This document shows positions 1 to 8,399 of a stretch of 64,000 nucleotides of DNA, in pieces. The notes under the pieces were generated by a model. It was not told the origin of the DNA. It saw only the letters and a list, made by a program, of their open reading frames with translations, and did not search any database. The DNA is from Pyxidicoccus sp. MSG2 (GTDB lineage: Bacteria > Myxococcota > Myxococcia > Myxococcales > Myxococcaceae). Position 1 is the first letter of the stretch; every line of letters begins with the position of its first letter. The stretch is from contig NZ_JAPNKC010000001.1 in assembly GCF_026626705.1 (NCBI RefSeq), forward strand, positions 3,472,001-3,536,000, given 5' to 3'. The position numbers and the translations under genes are program-made.

Positions 1-902
1 TGGTCCTGCACGGTCTTCGCCGTGCCCACGTGCCGCATCACCTGGTAGTTGCCCTCGTCGGGGATGTCCTCGAACTTGTCCATGAAGTCCGAGTGCAGGT
101 ACGCCGGAATCTGGATGGAGGGGATGCCGCCCGTCTCACGGGTGGCGGGCCAGCCGGAGCGGCTCGCGTTGGCCACCTCCGTCATGACCCGTGCGCGCGT
201 CTCGGGGGAGGTGCTCGCCACACTGCCCTGGCAGTCCATGCCATCCACCGCGCAGTTGAACTCGTTGGCGTTCATGCCGCCCACCTGCTGCGCCAGGAAG
301 GTGGCGCCGGGGGCGTTGTATTCCGTCAGCTGCTCCAGCCCGTTGCTCCGGCCGTCCTTCACCGACTTGAGCGTGTTGTCGTGGACCGAGCGCTGGGCGA
401 TGTGGAGGTTGTCCACCATGAGGTCCAGGCCCTTCATGGCATTGACGAAGTTCGTCTCCATGCCGCGGACCTTCTGGTCGTAGTCATCGCCCTCCTGGCT
501 GAACTCGCTGGCAATCTGCACGGCCTCGGCGGCGTGGACGCAGTGCTCGATACAGGTGTAACACATACACCTGATGACCTCGAGGGCGGCAATCTGGAAG
601 AAGTTGTTGCGCGCCGCGCGCATCATCTCGCCCGTGACGCTGGCGGCGGCCACGTACGCGTGGATGCTGTTCATGGCCACGTACGAGCCGGCGATGGCCC
701 GGTTGCCCACCGCGTAGTAGTTGAGCGCGCGCGCCTCCAGCACCGCCATGGAGTAGGCCAGCGCGTCGCTGTGCTGCTGCAGGCTCATCTTCTGGCGCAG
801 CGCATGGCTGAGGTTGAAGCTCAGCGTCACCATCAGCGCGAGAATCAGGAAGGACAGGGCGCTGAGCACCATCGCCTGCCCGCGGCGCGCCCTCATCCTC
901 AT
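1..902 (-). CDS. TadG-like pilus/secretion accessory protein (3' end outside window)
   Basis: About 300 residues are visible and the C-terminus lies beyond the left edge. The N-terminus has the TadG-like arrangement: a basic RARRGQAMV segment, one hydrophobic helix (about residues 10-30) and a region where pseudopilin-like TadE/TadG proteins keep Gln/Asp/Ala-rich sequence. Such proteins are anchored in the inner membrane with a large periplasmic domain and belong to Tad/Flp-type pilus or secretion loci. The ATG at 902 overlaps the TGA of the upstream TadE-like gene (ATGA), so the two are probably translationally coupled. A second in-frame ATG lies at 896. Unusual is a tight cysteine cluster, C112-x-C114-x2-C117-x3-C121, which suggests disulfides or metal binding in the periplasm. 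TadG assignment rests on the N-terminus and context only. Confidence 0.72.
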   Translation of the reverse strand, partial: MRMRARRGQAMVLSALSFLILALMVTLSFNLSHALRQKMSLQQHSDALAYSMAVLEARALNYYAVGNRAIAGSYVAMNSIHAYVAAASVTGEMMRAARNNFFQIAALEVIRCMCYTCIEHCVHAAEAVQIASEFSQEGDDYDQKVRGMETNFVNAMKGLDLMVDNLHIAQRSVHDNTLKSVKDGRSNGLEQLTEYNAPGATFLAQQVGGMNANEFNCAVDGMDCQGSVASTSPETRARVMTEVANASRSGWPATRETGGIPSIQIPAYLHSDFMDKFEDIPDEGNYQVMRHVGTAKTVQD

Positions 903-1714
903 TTGCCGTAGGAGAACGGGAACTTGCATAGGTTGCTCTCGGGCAGGCTGTTCTTGTTCAGGTAGAAGTTCGACTGCATCCGCATGGTGTAGGTGGCACG
1001 GATGGGCATGATGTAGACGCCCTGCGCGGCCGCGTCGTCGTACGTGCCCTCCGACTTGCCGGCGCTGGCGAACCTGCGCCCCTGCACCTTGCTGATCTCC
1101 GCCTGCTTCATCTTTCCCATGCGCAGCACGGACGTCACCTCGCGCCCGCGGGCCGCGTGGTAGATGACCCAGTCCGCGAAGGGGATGATCATCCGGTAGT
1201 TGAACGTCACCTGGACACGCAGCTTGGTGCGCGCGCTCTCGCGCCACCCGTCCGGGCTGGTGTTCTTCGGGTCGTCGAAGTCCAGCTCCGCCGAGCTCGC
1301 GGGGATGTCCTCCTTCGTGGGCCCGCAGATGGTGACTTCGGCGTACTTCAGCGAGACGCCCGGCATCTCGTTCGTCGACAGCTCACTCCACTTGGTCTCG
1401 AACTCCTGCGCGGTGCCGACGGGGCGGATGACCTCGATGCCGTCCTGGCCGCCCGTGCGGGTGCCCACCATGGGCAGCAGCACCGCGAGCGCGGCCTTCT
1501 CCATCTCGTCCACGTTGGCGTTGTGCAGGGAGCCGGCGCGCACCGCCTTGTAGGCGGCGTACTTCGTCATCAGCCGCGCCTGGTGCATCAACCCCAGCTG
1601 GAGGATGCCCAGGATGAGGAAGACGAACAGCGGCAGGACGATGGCGGCCTCCACCGCAGCCTGGCCCGACTGGGTCTCCGTCCCCGCGCGGAGTGGATTC
1701 GTCGGACGACGCAT
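899..1714 (-). CDS. TadE-like pilus assembly protein
   Basis: This 271-residue protein begins with a short basic leader followed by a TadE-type segment (GQAAVEAAIVLPLFVFLILG, about residues 17-36), where the conserved Gln-x2-x-Glu precedes a hydrophobic helix. TadE family pseudopilins are processed and inserted in the inner membrane as part of Tad/Flp machines. The remaining roughly 220 residues are predicted periplasmic and show no catalytic motif I recognise. It overlaps the downstream TadG-like gene by 4 bp. The start at 1714 is the only ATG upstream of the helix. No clear Shine-Dalgarno is visible; instead a 7-bp inverted repeat occupies the leader directly upstream of the ATG. Longer than minimal TadE proteins, so it could equally be called TadE/G-like. 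Confidence 0.8.
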   Translation of the reverse strand: MRRPTNPLRAGTETQSGQAAVEAAIVLPLFVFLILGILQLGLMHQARLMTKYAAYKAVRAGSLHNANVDEMEKAALAVLLPMVGTRTGGQDGIEVIRPVGTAQEFETKWSELSTNEMPGVSLKYAEVTICGPTKEDIPASSAELDFDDPKNTSPDGWRESARTKLRVQVTFNYRMIIPFADWVIYHAARGREVTSVLRMGKMKQAEISKVQGRRFASAGKSEGTYDDAAAQGVYIMPIRATYTMRMQSNFYLNKNSLPESNLCKFPFSYGK

Positions 1715-1717
1715 GTG

Positions 1718-1739
1718 CGGAAACTACTTGGGGTTTCCG
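1718..1739 (-). promoter_or_regulatory. Inverted repeat in the leader of the TadE-like gene
   Basis: Arms CGGAAAC (1718-1724) and GTTTCCG (1733-1739) are perfect 7-bp complements around an 8-nt spacer, ending 4 bp before the ATG at 1714. On the transcript this would fold into a hairpin where a ribosome binding site is expected; no purine-rich Shine-Dalgarno is visible nearby. It could equally be a DNA operator. Function is inferred from position only. Confidence 0.4.
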
Positions 1740-1929
1740 ACGTGGATCAATTCCGACAAGTGGACGCGGGGGCCTTCACCCACCGTGAAGCCTCGCTGAA
1801 AACAGACAGGAGCAGCGCATGCGGTAAGGGGTTCCCCGGAAGCTGTAGGCGCCAGGCCCCAACCTTTTCCCATTCACTACGAAAACGGAGCGCGGCCCCC
1901 GCCTGCTCGCCTGCCCAGAGAGAAATGGA

Positions 1930-3477
1930 TTACCTGCGTTTCACGATTTCCTGGATGAGCTCCACGTAGCGGCGATTCTTGGGGTTGAGCTTGAAGGCCT
2001 TACGGAAGGCGTCCTCGGCAAGAGGCCACTGCGCCTCGCCCTGCGCCACTTCTCCGAGGAAGGCCCAGCCCTCCTCCATGCCCGGTTCCTGACGCACCAC
2101 GTCCTGCAATTCCTGGAGCGCGAGCCGGCCATGCGCCTCCGGCTTCATCAGGTAGCGCGCGAAGGCGCGGTGGGCCTTGTAGAGCGGCTTCGGGTCGATG
2201 TCGCACGCGTACTCGAAGTACTCGAAGGCGCCCGCGAAGTTGCGCGCGTCCAGCCGGCGCTTCGCCTCGTCGAACTGGGTGCTCGCGTCCAGGAGGTCCG
2301 TGCGGATGCGGAACTGCTCCGCGGTGCTGGGCCGGTTCGTGCCGCGCTCCTTCTCCCGCTGCGCCGCGCGCCGCTTGCGCCAGAGGAGGTTCTGCTCCGC
2401 GTCCGACAGCGCGCCGAAGGCCTTCGCGTACGCGGCCAGCAGGGCCTCCGCCTTCTCGCGCAACTCCGGCGTCTGGAAGCGCAGCGGTGAGTGGCGGTCC
2501 GCCCAGGCGAAGAAGGCCTTGCGCAGCGGCACCGGCTGCACGTCCTCCGGCACCTCCAGCAGCGTGAAGGGGTCCTTGCTCCGGTGCGCGAGGAAGGCGC
2601 TCACCAGCGCGTTGCGCGCCGCCTCGTCCTCGTCGGAGAAGGGCGTGCCCTGGGGCTGCTGCGCCACGGGTACGGGCGCGGGCGTCTCGACGGGCACGGG
2701 CTCGGGCACCGGGGCCGGCGCTGCGGCGGCCAGCTTCGCCGCGCGCTCGTCCACATCCTCCGCGAAGCCCGACACCTCCAGCAGGCACAGCGCGTACAGC
2801 CGCCGCAGCACCGTCTCCGTGTCGAAGCCGGTGCGCTCCAGCAACTCGTTGAAGGTGGGACGCTGGCGCAGGGTCTGGAAGAGGCGCGCGTCCTTGGAAG
2901 ACAGCTTCAGCCCCGCCTCCACGCCGGGCATCTGCCCGAAGCGGCGCTCGTCGGTGAAGGTGAAGTGCGTGGCCACCGCGTCGAAGGGCATCACGTTGGC
3001 CACGCCGGTGAGGATGAGCTGCGCGGAATTCATCCGCACGCTCGCGTCCGGCGTCTCCACGTCCGCGATGAGGCGGTACTTCGCGTCCGTCCACCGGAAG
3101 CAGTCGAGCAGCTTGTGCGCGAGGTTGGCCTGCAATTGCTTGTAGAGGTCGAAGGGGCTGATGAGCCCCTTCTGGATGAGCAGCGCGCCCATCTGCTGGC
3201 CCGACGACACACTCTCCGCCAGCGCCTTCTGGTAGTCCGTCTCGGACAGCCGCCCCTTCTCCACGAGGTACTTGCCCAGCGTCTCGTGCAGCAGGTTGGA
3301 CTGGCAGCCCACCGGCGCGCCGTCCTCGAAGACGATGCGCTTCTCGCGCTGGCGCACCTTCAGCTCCAGCGTGCAGGTGCGCTCCTCCACCATCAGGGAG
3401 TGCAAGAGCAGCGGGAAGGGCGTGTCGGCCAGCGTGCCGTCGCGCTGACGGAGCACCTGCGAGGGCGTGGGGAACAT
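1930..3477 (-). CDS. DUF4388 (PATAN-like) protein with degenerate J-like region and TPR tail
   Basis: A 515-residue cytoplasmic protein with three parts. Residues about 15-130 resemble DUF4388/PATAN, a domain common in delta-proteobacterial signalling proteins. Residues about 225-290 form an Ala/Pro/Val-rich linker. Residues about 305-370 look like a J-domain (helix, turn, helix, then LSDAEQNLLWRKRR), but the HPD triad is H329-S330-P331, so stimulation of Hsp70 ATPase is unlikely. Residues about 395-515 form TPR-type helices. It is last in a probable operon (24 bp after the TPR membrane protein gene). The truncated gene at 61416 encodes a related architecture with an intact HPD. The role is unknown; a scaffold or adaptor is plausible. 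Confidence 0.75.
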   Translation of the reverse strand: MFPTPSQVLRQRDGTLADTPFPLLLHSLMVEERTCTLELKVRQREKRIVFEDGAPVGCQSNLLHETLGKYLVEKGRLSETDYQKALAESVSSGQQMGALLIQKGLISPFDLYKQLQANLAHKLLDCFRWTDAKYRLIADVETPDASVRMNSAQLILTGVANVMPFDAVATHFTFTDERRFGQMPGVEAGLKLSSKDARLFQTLRQRPTFNELLERTGFDTETVLRRLYALCLLEVSGFAEDVDERAAKLAAAAPAPVPEPVPVETPAPVPVAQQPQGTPFSDEDEAARNALVSAFLAHRSKDPFTLLEVPEDVQPVPLRKAFFAWADRHSPLRFQTPELREKAEALLAAYAKAFGALSDAEQNLLWRKRRAAQREKERGTNRPSTAEQFRIRTDLLDASTQFDEAKRRLDARNFAGAFEYFEYACDIDPKPLYKAHRAFARYLMKPEAHGRLALQELQDVVRQEPGMEEGWAFLGEVAQGEAQWPLAEDAFRKAFKLNPKNRRYVELIQEIVKRR

Positions 3478-3501
3478 GCGGTGGGTGCCTCCGGTGCGGT
3501 G

Positions 3502-4317
3502 CTACTCGCCCAGGTCTTCTTCCAGGCCCGAGGCCGTGGGCGCCTCATCGTAGTACCCATGGCCGTACACGGGCGGGTTGGACTGCACCTGCCGCATCAC
3601 CCACCCGGCGGTGCCCAGCACCACCGCCAGCGCCGCCGCGTACATCAGCGGCCGGCTGGGACGCGCGCGCCACGCCCACTTGCGCTCCCGGCGGCGCTGG
3701 AAGCGCGGCGCCACCACGTAGTCGCTCCACGACAGCTCGCGCATCCGCTTCGCCTCGTCCGCGCGCCCCGCCTTCGCCAGCGCCTGGGACAGGAGGAAGC
3801 GCCCCTCCACCGAGCCATGCCGCACGGTGTTGAAGCGCTCCAGCGCCTCCACCGCGCCCTTCGCGTCCCCGCGCTTCAGCCGGAAGCGGCCTCGCTCCAG
3901 GTGGATGGCGCCGAGCTGGTAGCCCTCGTCCAGCTTCTCCGCCTCGTCCAGCAGCAGCTCGCCCCGCTGCGAGTCCCCCGCGCCCAGGTAGGCCACGCCG
4001 AGCAGGTACAGCGTGTCCACGTCGTCGTCGCCCGCCTCGAGGTTGGGCTTGAGGATGTCCACCGCTTCCGCGTACCGCTTCTGCGCCACGCGGATGTCCG
4101 CCAGCTCGTGCCGGGCGCGCCGCTCATGCGGGTTGGTGAGGATGACGCCGGCCAGGTGCCCCGCGCGCTGGAAGCGCTTGAGCAGCCGCACCGGGCTGGG
4201 CAGCACCTGCCACGTGAAGTGGTCCGCCGTGAAGACGATGACCACCATCAGGGCCAGTGCCACCCACGGGCTGCCCGTCAGCATCGTCAGCAACACCCAC
4301 AACATCCACTTGCTCAT
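3502..4317 (-). CDS. TPR-repeat inner-membrane protein
   Basis: The 271-residue protein opens with one or two hydrophobic segments (residues about 4-34), then has TPR-like helical repeats (about 75-195), a basic stretch rich in Arg and a second membrane helix (about residues 228-247), ending in a short acidic tail. The TPR part should be a protein-interaction surface between two membrane anchors. It starts 33 bp after hemW ends and is followed 24 bp later by the DUF4388 gene, so it is likely cotranscribed with both. I do not recognise a named family. An anchor for the neighbouring J-like/TPR protein is an inference from gene order alone. Confidence 0.7.
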   Translation of the reverse strand: MSKWMLWVLLTMLTGSPWVALALMVVIVFTADHFTWQVLPSPVRLLKRFQRAGHLAGVILTNPHERRARHELADIRVAQKRYAEAVDILKPNLEAGDDDVDTLYLLGVAYLGAGDSQRGELLLDEAEKLDEGYQLGAIHLERGRFRLKRGDAKGAVEALERFNTVRHGSVEGRFLLSQALAKAGRADEAKRMRELSWSDYVVAPRFQRRRERKWAWRARPSRPLMYAAALAVVLGTAGWVMRQVQSNPPVYGHGYYDEAPTASGLEEDLGE

Positions 4318-4350
4318 TTGCCCTCTCGAATCCTTCTGGCGGGCGCTCCG

Positions 4351-5556
4351 CTAGAGCAGCCGCGCGCACACGGCGCTGTGCACGTCCGCGCCCTTCTCCG
4401 TCAAGGCCAGCCGCCCGTCCTTCAGCGTCGCGAAGCCGTGCTCCACCAGGCGCGCCACCTCCGCGCGCCGGGGCTCCACGGGCTGGCCATACCGCGCGCA
4501 CACCGCTTCCCAGTCCACCCCGGACACCAGCCGCAGGCCCATGGCCAGCCGCTCCGCGAACAGCTCCTCCGGCCCGAGCGCCTCGCGGCCCTCCTCCGGC
4601 AGCCGTCCGGCCTCCGCCTCCACCAGGTACTTCTCCGCGCTGCGCAGATTCACATACCGGTGCGGCGTGGGCTCCAGCAGCATGCCGGACGCGCCCACGC
4701 CCAGGGCGAGGTACTCACCGCCCGTCCAGTAGAGCGCGTTGTGCCGCGAGCTGTAGCCGGGCCGCGCGTGGTTGGAGACTTCGTACCGGTGCAGCCCCGC
4801 CGCGCCGTACACCTCGCGCACCACGCGGGCCATGGCCACCACGTCGTCGTCCGGGGGCAGCTCCAGCTCGCCGCGCTTCAGCCGCTTCGACAGCGGCGTG
4901 TCCTCCGCCAGCACCTCGCGCTCCACCGTCAGCGCGTACGTGGACAGGTGCTCCGGCGCCAGCGCCACCGCGCGCCGCGCATCCGCCTCCACCTGCGCCA
5001 CCGACTGGCCGTGCACGCCGTAGATGAAGTCCATGGCCACGACGTCGAAGCCCGCCCGGCGCGCCGCGTCCACCGCCCCCTCCACCATGGCCGCGTCGTG
5101 CGCGCGCCCCAGCGCCTTCAGCGTCTCCGGCTGGAAGGACTGCACGCCCAGCGACAGGCGATTCACCCCCGCCGCCCGGTAGCCCGCGAAGCGCTCCGCG
5201 TCCGCGCGCTCCGGGTTGGCCTCCAGCGACACCTCCACGTTGGGCGACACCGACAGCCGCGCGGCGATTCCCTCCAGCACCTGCGCCACGTAGCGCGGAT
5301 GCCACAACGAGGGCGTGCCACCGCCGAGGAAGATGGACTCCAGGGGCTTGCCCTTCAGCGCGGGCAGCGCGGCCACCCGTGAGTCCAGTTCCGTGAGCAC
5401 CGCGCGCGCGTAGCGCTCCTCGGGAACCTGCCGCGCCACCGCCACCGCGAAGTCGCAGTACGGGCACTTCGCCAGGCAATAGGGGAAGTGCAGGTACAGC
5501 CCGAAGCGGGCCGCCTGCATTCCCGTGAGTGGGTCCACTGGCGCGTCGAAGGGCAT
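4351..5556 (-). CDS. hemW: HemW-type radical SAM heme chaperone
   Basis: A 401-residue radical SAM protein. The [4Fe-4S] motif C27-x3-C31-x2-C34 sits in HFPYCLAKCPYCDF. FLGGGTPS and SLEANPE follow, as in the HemN/HemW family, and the HemW-type HNALYW signature occurs about residue 270. HemW proteins, once annotated as oxygen-independent coproporphyrinogen oxidases, bind heme and are thought to hand it to respiratory proteins. Length fits HemW (about 380-400) rather than HemN (about 455). It begins 12 bp after the long coiled-coil gene. I call it HemW rather than HemN because of length and the HNxxYW motif. Confidence 0.9.
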   Translation of the reverse strand: MPFDAPVDPLTGMQAARFGLYLHFPYCLAKCPYCDFAVAVARQVPEERYARAVLTELDSRVAALPALKGKPLESIFLGGGTPSLWHPRYVAQVLEGIAARLSVSPNVEVSLEANPERADAERFAGYRAAGVNRLSLGVQSFQPETLKALGRAHDAAMVEGAVDAARRAGFDVVAMDFIYGVHGQSVAQVEADARRAVALAPEHLSTYALTVEREVLAEDTPLSKRLKRGELELPPDDDVVAMARVVREVYGAAGLHRYEVSNHARPGYSSRHNALYWTGGEYLALGVGASGMLLEPTPHRYVNLRSAEKYLVEAEAGRLPEEGREALGPEELFAERLAMGLRLVSGVDWEAVCARYGQPVEPRRAEVARLVEHGFATLKDGRLALTEKGADVHSAVCARLL

Positions 5557-5568
5557 GAAGAGGAACCT

Positions 5569-8199
5569 CTACTTCTTGCCCTTCAATTGCGCCTCCAGCC
5601 GGGCAATCTTCGCCTTGTAGCCAGCCGCGTTCTCGAGCGCTGTCTCGGCTGCCATCAGCTTCCGCTTCAGGTTGGCGACGTCCGTCTTGAGCCCCTCGCG
5701 CTCGGACTCCGAGTCGCCCGGGGCCGCCGAGGCTGCCGCCCCCGCGAGCTTCTCCTCGAGCGCCTTCCGGGCCGCCTGCTCTGCCTTCAGGGAGGCCTCC
5801 GCCTGCGCCAGCTTCGCCTCGGCCTCCGTGCGGGCCTTGCTGGCCTGCGCCAACTTCGCCTCGGCGTCCGTACGGGCCTGCGCCACCTGCCTGGCCTTTG
5901 CGTCGGTCTCCGCTCCGGCCTGTCCCGCCTGCGCCAGCTTCGCCTCGGCCTCCGCTCGCGCCTGGTCCGCCCGCTCCAGCTTCGCCTCGGCCTCCGCTCG
6001 CGCCTGGTCCGCCCGCTCCAGCTTCGCCTCGGCCTCCGCTCGCGCCTGGTCCGCCCGCTCCAGCTTCGCCTCGGCCTCCGCTCGTGCCGCGCCGGCCTGC
6101 GTCGCCTTCGCCTCGGCTTCCGCCCGGGCCTTTCCCGCCTGCGCCAGCTTCTCTTCCGCCGCCGCGCGGGCCGCGTCTGACTTGCTGGCCGCCGCCGTCT
6201 GGGCCTTGGCCGCCTGGAGCGCGCCCTCCAGCATCTTCACCTGCTGTTGCAGGCGCTCCGACTTGTCCGCCTCGGCGCGCGCGCCCTCCAGCTCGTCCTG
6301 GAGCTCCGCCAGCTTCGCCTCGGCGCCGCCCTGCCCCGCCGTCAGCGCGTCCACCCGCGCCTCGGCCTCCGCCGCCTTGACCTCCGCGTCCGCGCGCTCG
6401 GCCTCCGCCGCCTCGCGCCGCACCCGCTCCAGCGACACTTCCTCCTGAGCCTGCGCCGCGGCGCCCTGAGCCTGCACCGCGGCGCCCTGGGCCTGCGTCA
6501 GCGCCCCCTGCAGCCGGGCCAGCTCCGCCTCGCGCTGCCCGGACGCCGCCTCCAGCATGGACACGCGGGCGGCGAGGCCCACGCGCTCGGCGTCCTTGGT
6601 GGCGACCTTCATCTCCGTCGCCGCGAGCTGCTTCTTCAGCTCCCCGTGCTCGGCCTGCGCGGCCTCCACGGCGCCGGTCAGCTCGGCCACCTTGGCCTCG
6701 GCCTGGTGCACGGCCTCGCCCAGCGCCGCCGCGTCCGACTCCATCCTGTCCCGCAGCGACACCTGCTCGACTTCGGCCACCTCCAGCGCTTCCTTCAGCG
6801 CGGCGGCCTCGCCCTCCGCCGTCTGCGCGCGCTCGCTGGCCTGGGACAGCCCCTCCTCCAGGGCCTGCGTCCGCTCCGCCGCCTTGGAGAGCTCGGCCTC
6901 CAGCCGCGCGTTCAGCTTCCCCAGCTCCGCGGTGCGTCCCTCCAGCGCCTGGCGCAGCGCGGGCAGCTCCGCGGCCTCCGCGGTGCGCGCGGTGAGCGCC
7001 GCCCTCAGGCCGACGATTTCCGCGTCCTTCAGCGCCAGCGCGCGCTCCAGCTCCGTCACCTGCCCCTGCAGGCCGCGCAGCCCGTCCTCCACCACCGCCA
7101 GCTGCTTGCGCGCCTCGTCCCGCTCGGACTCCAGCGTGCGGGCCCGGTCCTGCGCTTCCTCCAGCGAGCTCTTGGACCACTCGCTCTCGGACTCCAGCGC
7201 GCTCAGCCCGCCCTGCGCCTCCGCCAGCGCCGCCTCGAGCTGCCCGGCGCGCAGCGCCAGCGACTCCTTCTCCGCGGTGACCGCCTCCAGCTCGCCACCC
7301 AGCCGCTCCACGTCCGCGACGACCTGCTGGTACTGCTCCTGCACCGCCTCCAGCGCGCCCTGCGCTTCCGACTTCTGCGCGGCCAGCTCCGCCACGCGGT
7401 CCTGCGCCAGCGACAGCGCCTCCTTGGCGCCCACCAGCTCCTCGGCCACCGCCCCGCGCGAGCCGCGCTCCTCCTGCAGGTCCGCGTTGAGGCGGGGGAC
7501 TTCCGACTCCACCTCGGCCAGCGCCCGGGACAAGTCCTTGCGGTCCGCCTCCGCCCCGGCCAGCTCCGCCTCCAGGGCGGACACCTTCGCCTCGGCCTCG
7601 GCGGCCCGTGCCTCCGCGCCCGCCAGGGCCTCGGACACCTGGGTCAGCTTCGCGGGCGCGTCCTTCACCGTCGCCAGCTGGGCCTTGGCCTCCGCGGCCT
7701 CCTTGCGCGCCAGCGTCAGCGACTGCTTCACCCCGCTCAGCTCACCGTCGCGCTCCGCGTACAGGGTGCGCGCGCGGGCCAGCGTCTCCGTCTTCTGACG
7801 GACGACGGCGCGGAAGTACTCCAGCTTGTCCTCCGGAGAGCCCCCCATGGGCATCCGGATTTCGGGGGGCTCGCCGAAGGGGTCATTGCCCGGCACCCGA
7901 ACGGCACGGGCCGCCGGAGCCACACCCGTGGCCCCGGCCGACGTGGCCGGCTTCGGCACCGCCACCGGGGAGGCGGGCGCACCCGTGCCAGCAGGCGCGG
8001 CGGCCAGGGGGGCGGCCGGACGGCGGGGCGGCAGCGGCGGCGGAGCGGCGGGCGGTGGAGCCGAGGGCGGGGGCTTGGGCAGGGGCCTGGGGGCAACGGC
8101 GACGGGTGCGGGGGGGGCCGCTCCGGCGCTGGTGTCTTCCAGGCCCAGGCTGTCGCGCAGGTCCGCGAACGGATCCACCTCTTCCGGTGGTGACGGCAT
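5569..8199 (-). CDS. Large coiled-coil protein with Pro/Ala-rich N-terminus
   Basis: From the ATG at 8199 the protein has 876 residues. The first 110 or so are Pro/Ala-rich and probably disordered. From about residue 125 to the end it is almost continuous heptad coiled coil rich in Ala, Glu, Lys and Leu, with few Pro or Gly. Near the C-terminus a 14-residue unit (ARAEAEAKLERADQ) is repeated identically at DNA level (5959-6084). There is no receiver, kinase or membrane domain, which separates it from the myxobacterial motility proteins AglZ and FrzS despite their similar coiled-coil tails. A structural or scaffold role is likely. It is first in the operon with hemW. A GTG at 8223 is an alternative start. 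Confidence 0.78.
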   Translation of the reverse strand: MPSPPEEVDPFADLRDSLGLEDTSAGAAPPAPVAVAPRPLPKPPPSAPPPAAPPPLPPRRPAAPLAAAPAGTGAPASPVAVPKPATSAGATGVAPAARAVRVPGNDPFGEPPEIRMPMGGSPEDKLEYFRAVVRQKTETLARARTLYAERDGELSGVKQSLTLARKEAAEAKAQLATVKDAPAKLTQVSEALAGAEARAAEAEAKVSALEAELAGAEADRKDLSRALAEVESEVPRLNADLQEERGSRGAVAEELVGAKEALSLAQDRVAELAAQKSEAQGALEAVQEQYQQVVADVERLGGELEAVTAEKESLALRAGQLEAALAEAQGGLSALESESEWSKSSLEEAQDRARTLESERDEARKQLAVVEDGLRGLQGQVTELERALALKDAEIVGLRAALTARTAEAAELPALRQALEGRTAELGKLNARLEAELSKAAERTQALEEGLSQASERAQTAEGEAAALKEALEVAEVEQVSLRDRMESDAAALGEAVHQAEAKVAELTGAVEAAQAEHGELKKQLAATEMKVATKDAERVGLAARVSMLEAASGQREAELARLQGALTQAQGAAVQAQGAAAQAQEEVSLERVRREAAEAERADAEVKAAEAEARVDALTAGQGGAEAKLAELQDELEGARAEADKSERLQQQVKMLEGALQAAKAQTAAASKSDAARAAAEEKLAQAGKARAEAEAKATQAGAARAEAEAKLERADQARAEAEAKLERADQARAEAEAKLERADQARAEAEAKLAQAGQAGAETDAKARQVAQARTDAEAKLAQASKARTEAEAKLAQAEASLKAEQAARKALEEKLAGAAASAAPGDSESEREGLKTDVANLKRKLMAAETALENAAGYKAKIARLEAQLKGKK
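5959..6084 (-). repeat. 42-bp tandem repeat (3 copies) in coiled-coil gene
   Basis: Three essentially identical 42-bp units encode the 14-residue coiled-coil unit ARAEAEAKLERADQ. The period is exactly two heptads, so gain or loss of a unit would keep the reading frame and coiled-coil register. More diverged copies of the unit flank the block. Confidence 0.85.
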
Positions 8200-8361
8200 G
8201 GGCCCGTGCACGTTACCGCCCACAGGCGCGCATCACCAGGGACGCGTGGGGCGGGGGGCGTGGGCGGTCCGACCTTCCGGCCGGACGGCAGCCATACAGT
8301 CCCCTCGACGCCGGGGGGGCCGGACGTTAGCCAGTGGGGGAAAACATCACACCTTGTCTTG

Positions 8362-8378
8362 CCGGCCCCCGGGGCCGG
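8362..8378. promoter_or_regulatory. 17-bp palindrome between divergent genes
   Basis: CCGGCCCC-C-GGGGCCGG is a perfect inverted repeat with 8-bp arms. It lies in the 200-bp divergent spacer, 21 bp upstream of the M16 peptidase ATG at 8400. It may be an operator or a leader hairpin. In DNA this GC-rich some palindromes arise by chance, so the function is tentative. Confidence 0.35.
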
Positions 8379-8399
8379 TGACAGCTTCGGACGTTCCTT

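Noticed and set aside
2491..5382. A 963-residue plus-strand frame opposite the DUF4388, TPR and hemW genes
   Set aside because: It spans three real genes on the other strand, has no domain and has the His/Arg/Gln-rich composition typical of antisense frames.
4351..5556. Reading hemW as coproporphyrinogen III dehydrogenase (hemN)
   Set aside because: Length is about 400 rather than 455 residues and the HNxxYW signature of HemW is present.
4715..7180. Gly/Ala/Arg-rich 821-residue minus-strand frame overlapping hemW and the coiled-coil gene
   Set aside because: It is a frame-shifted shadow of two convincing genes, with low-complexity composition and no start context.
5569..8199. Calling the coiled-coil protein AglZ or FrzS
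   Set aside because: Both have an N-terminal receiver domain. Here the N-terminus is Pro/Ala-rich and has no receiver motifs.
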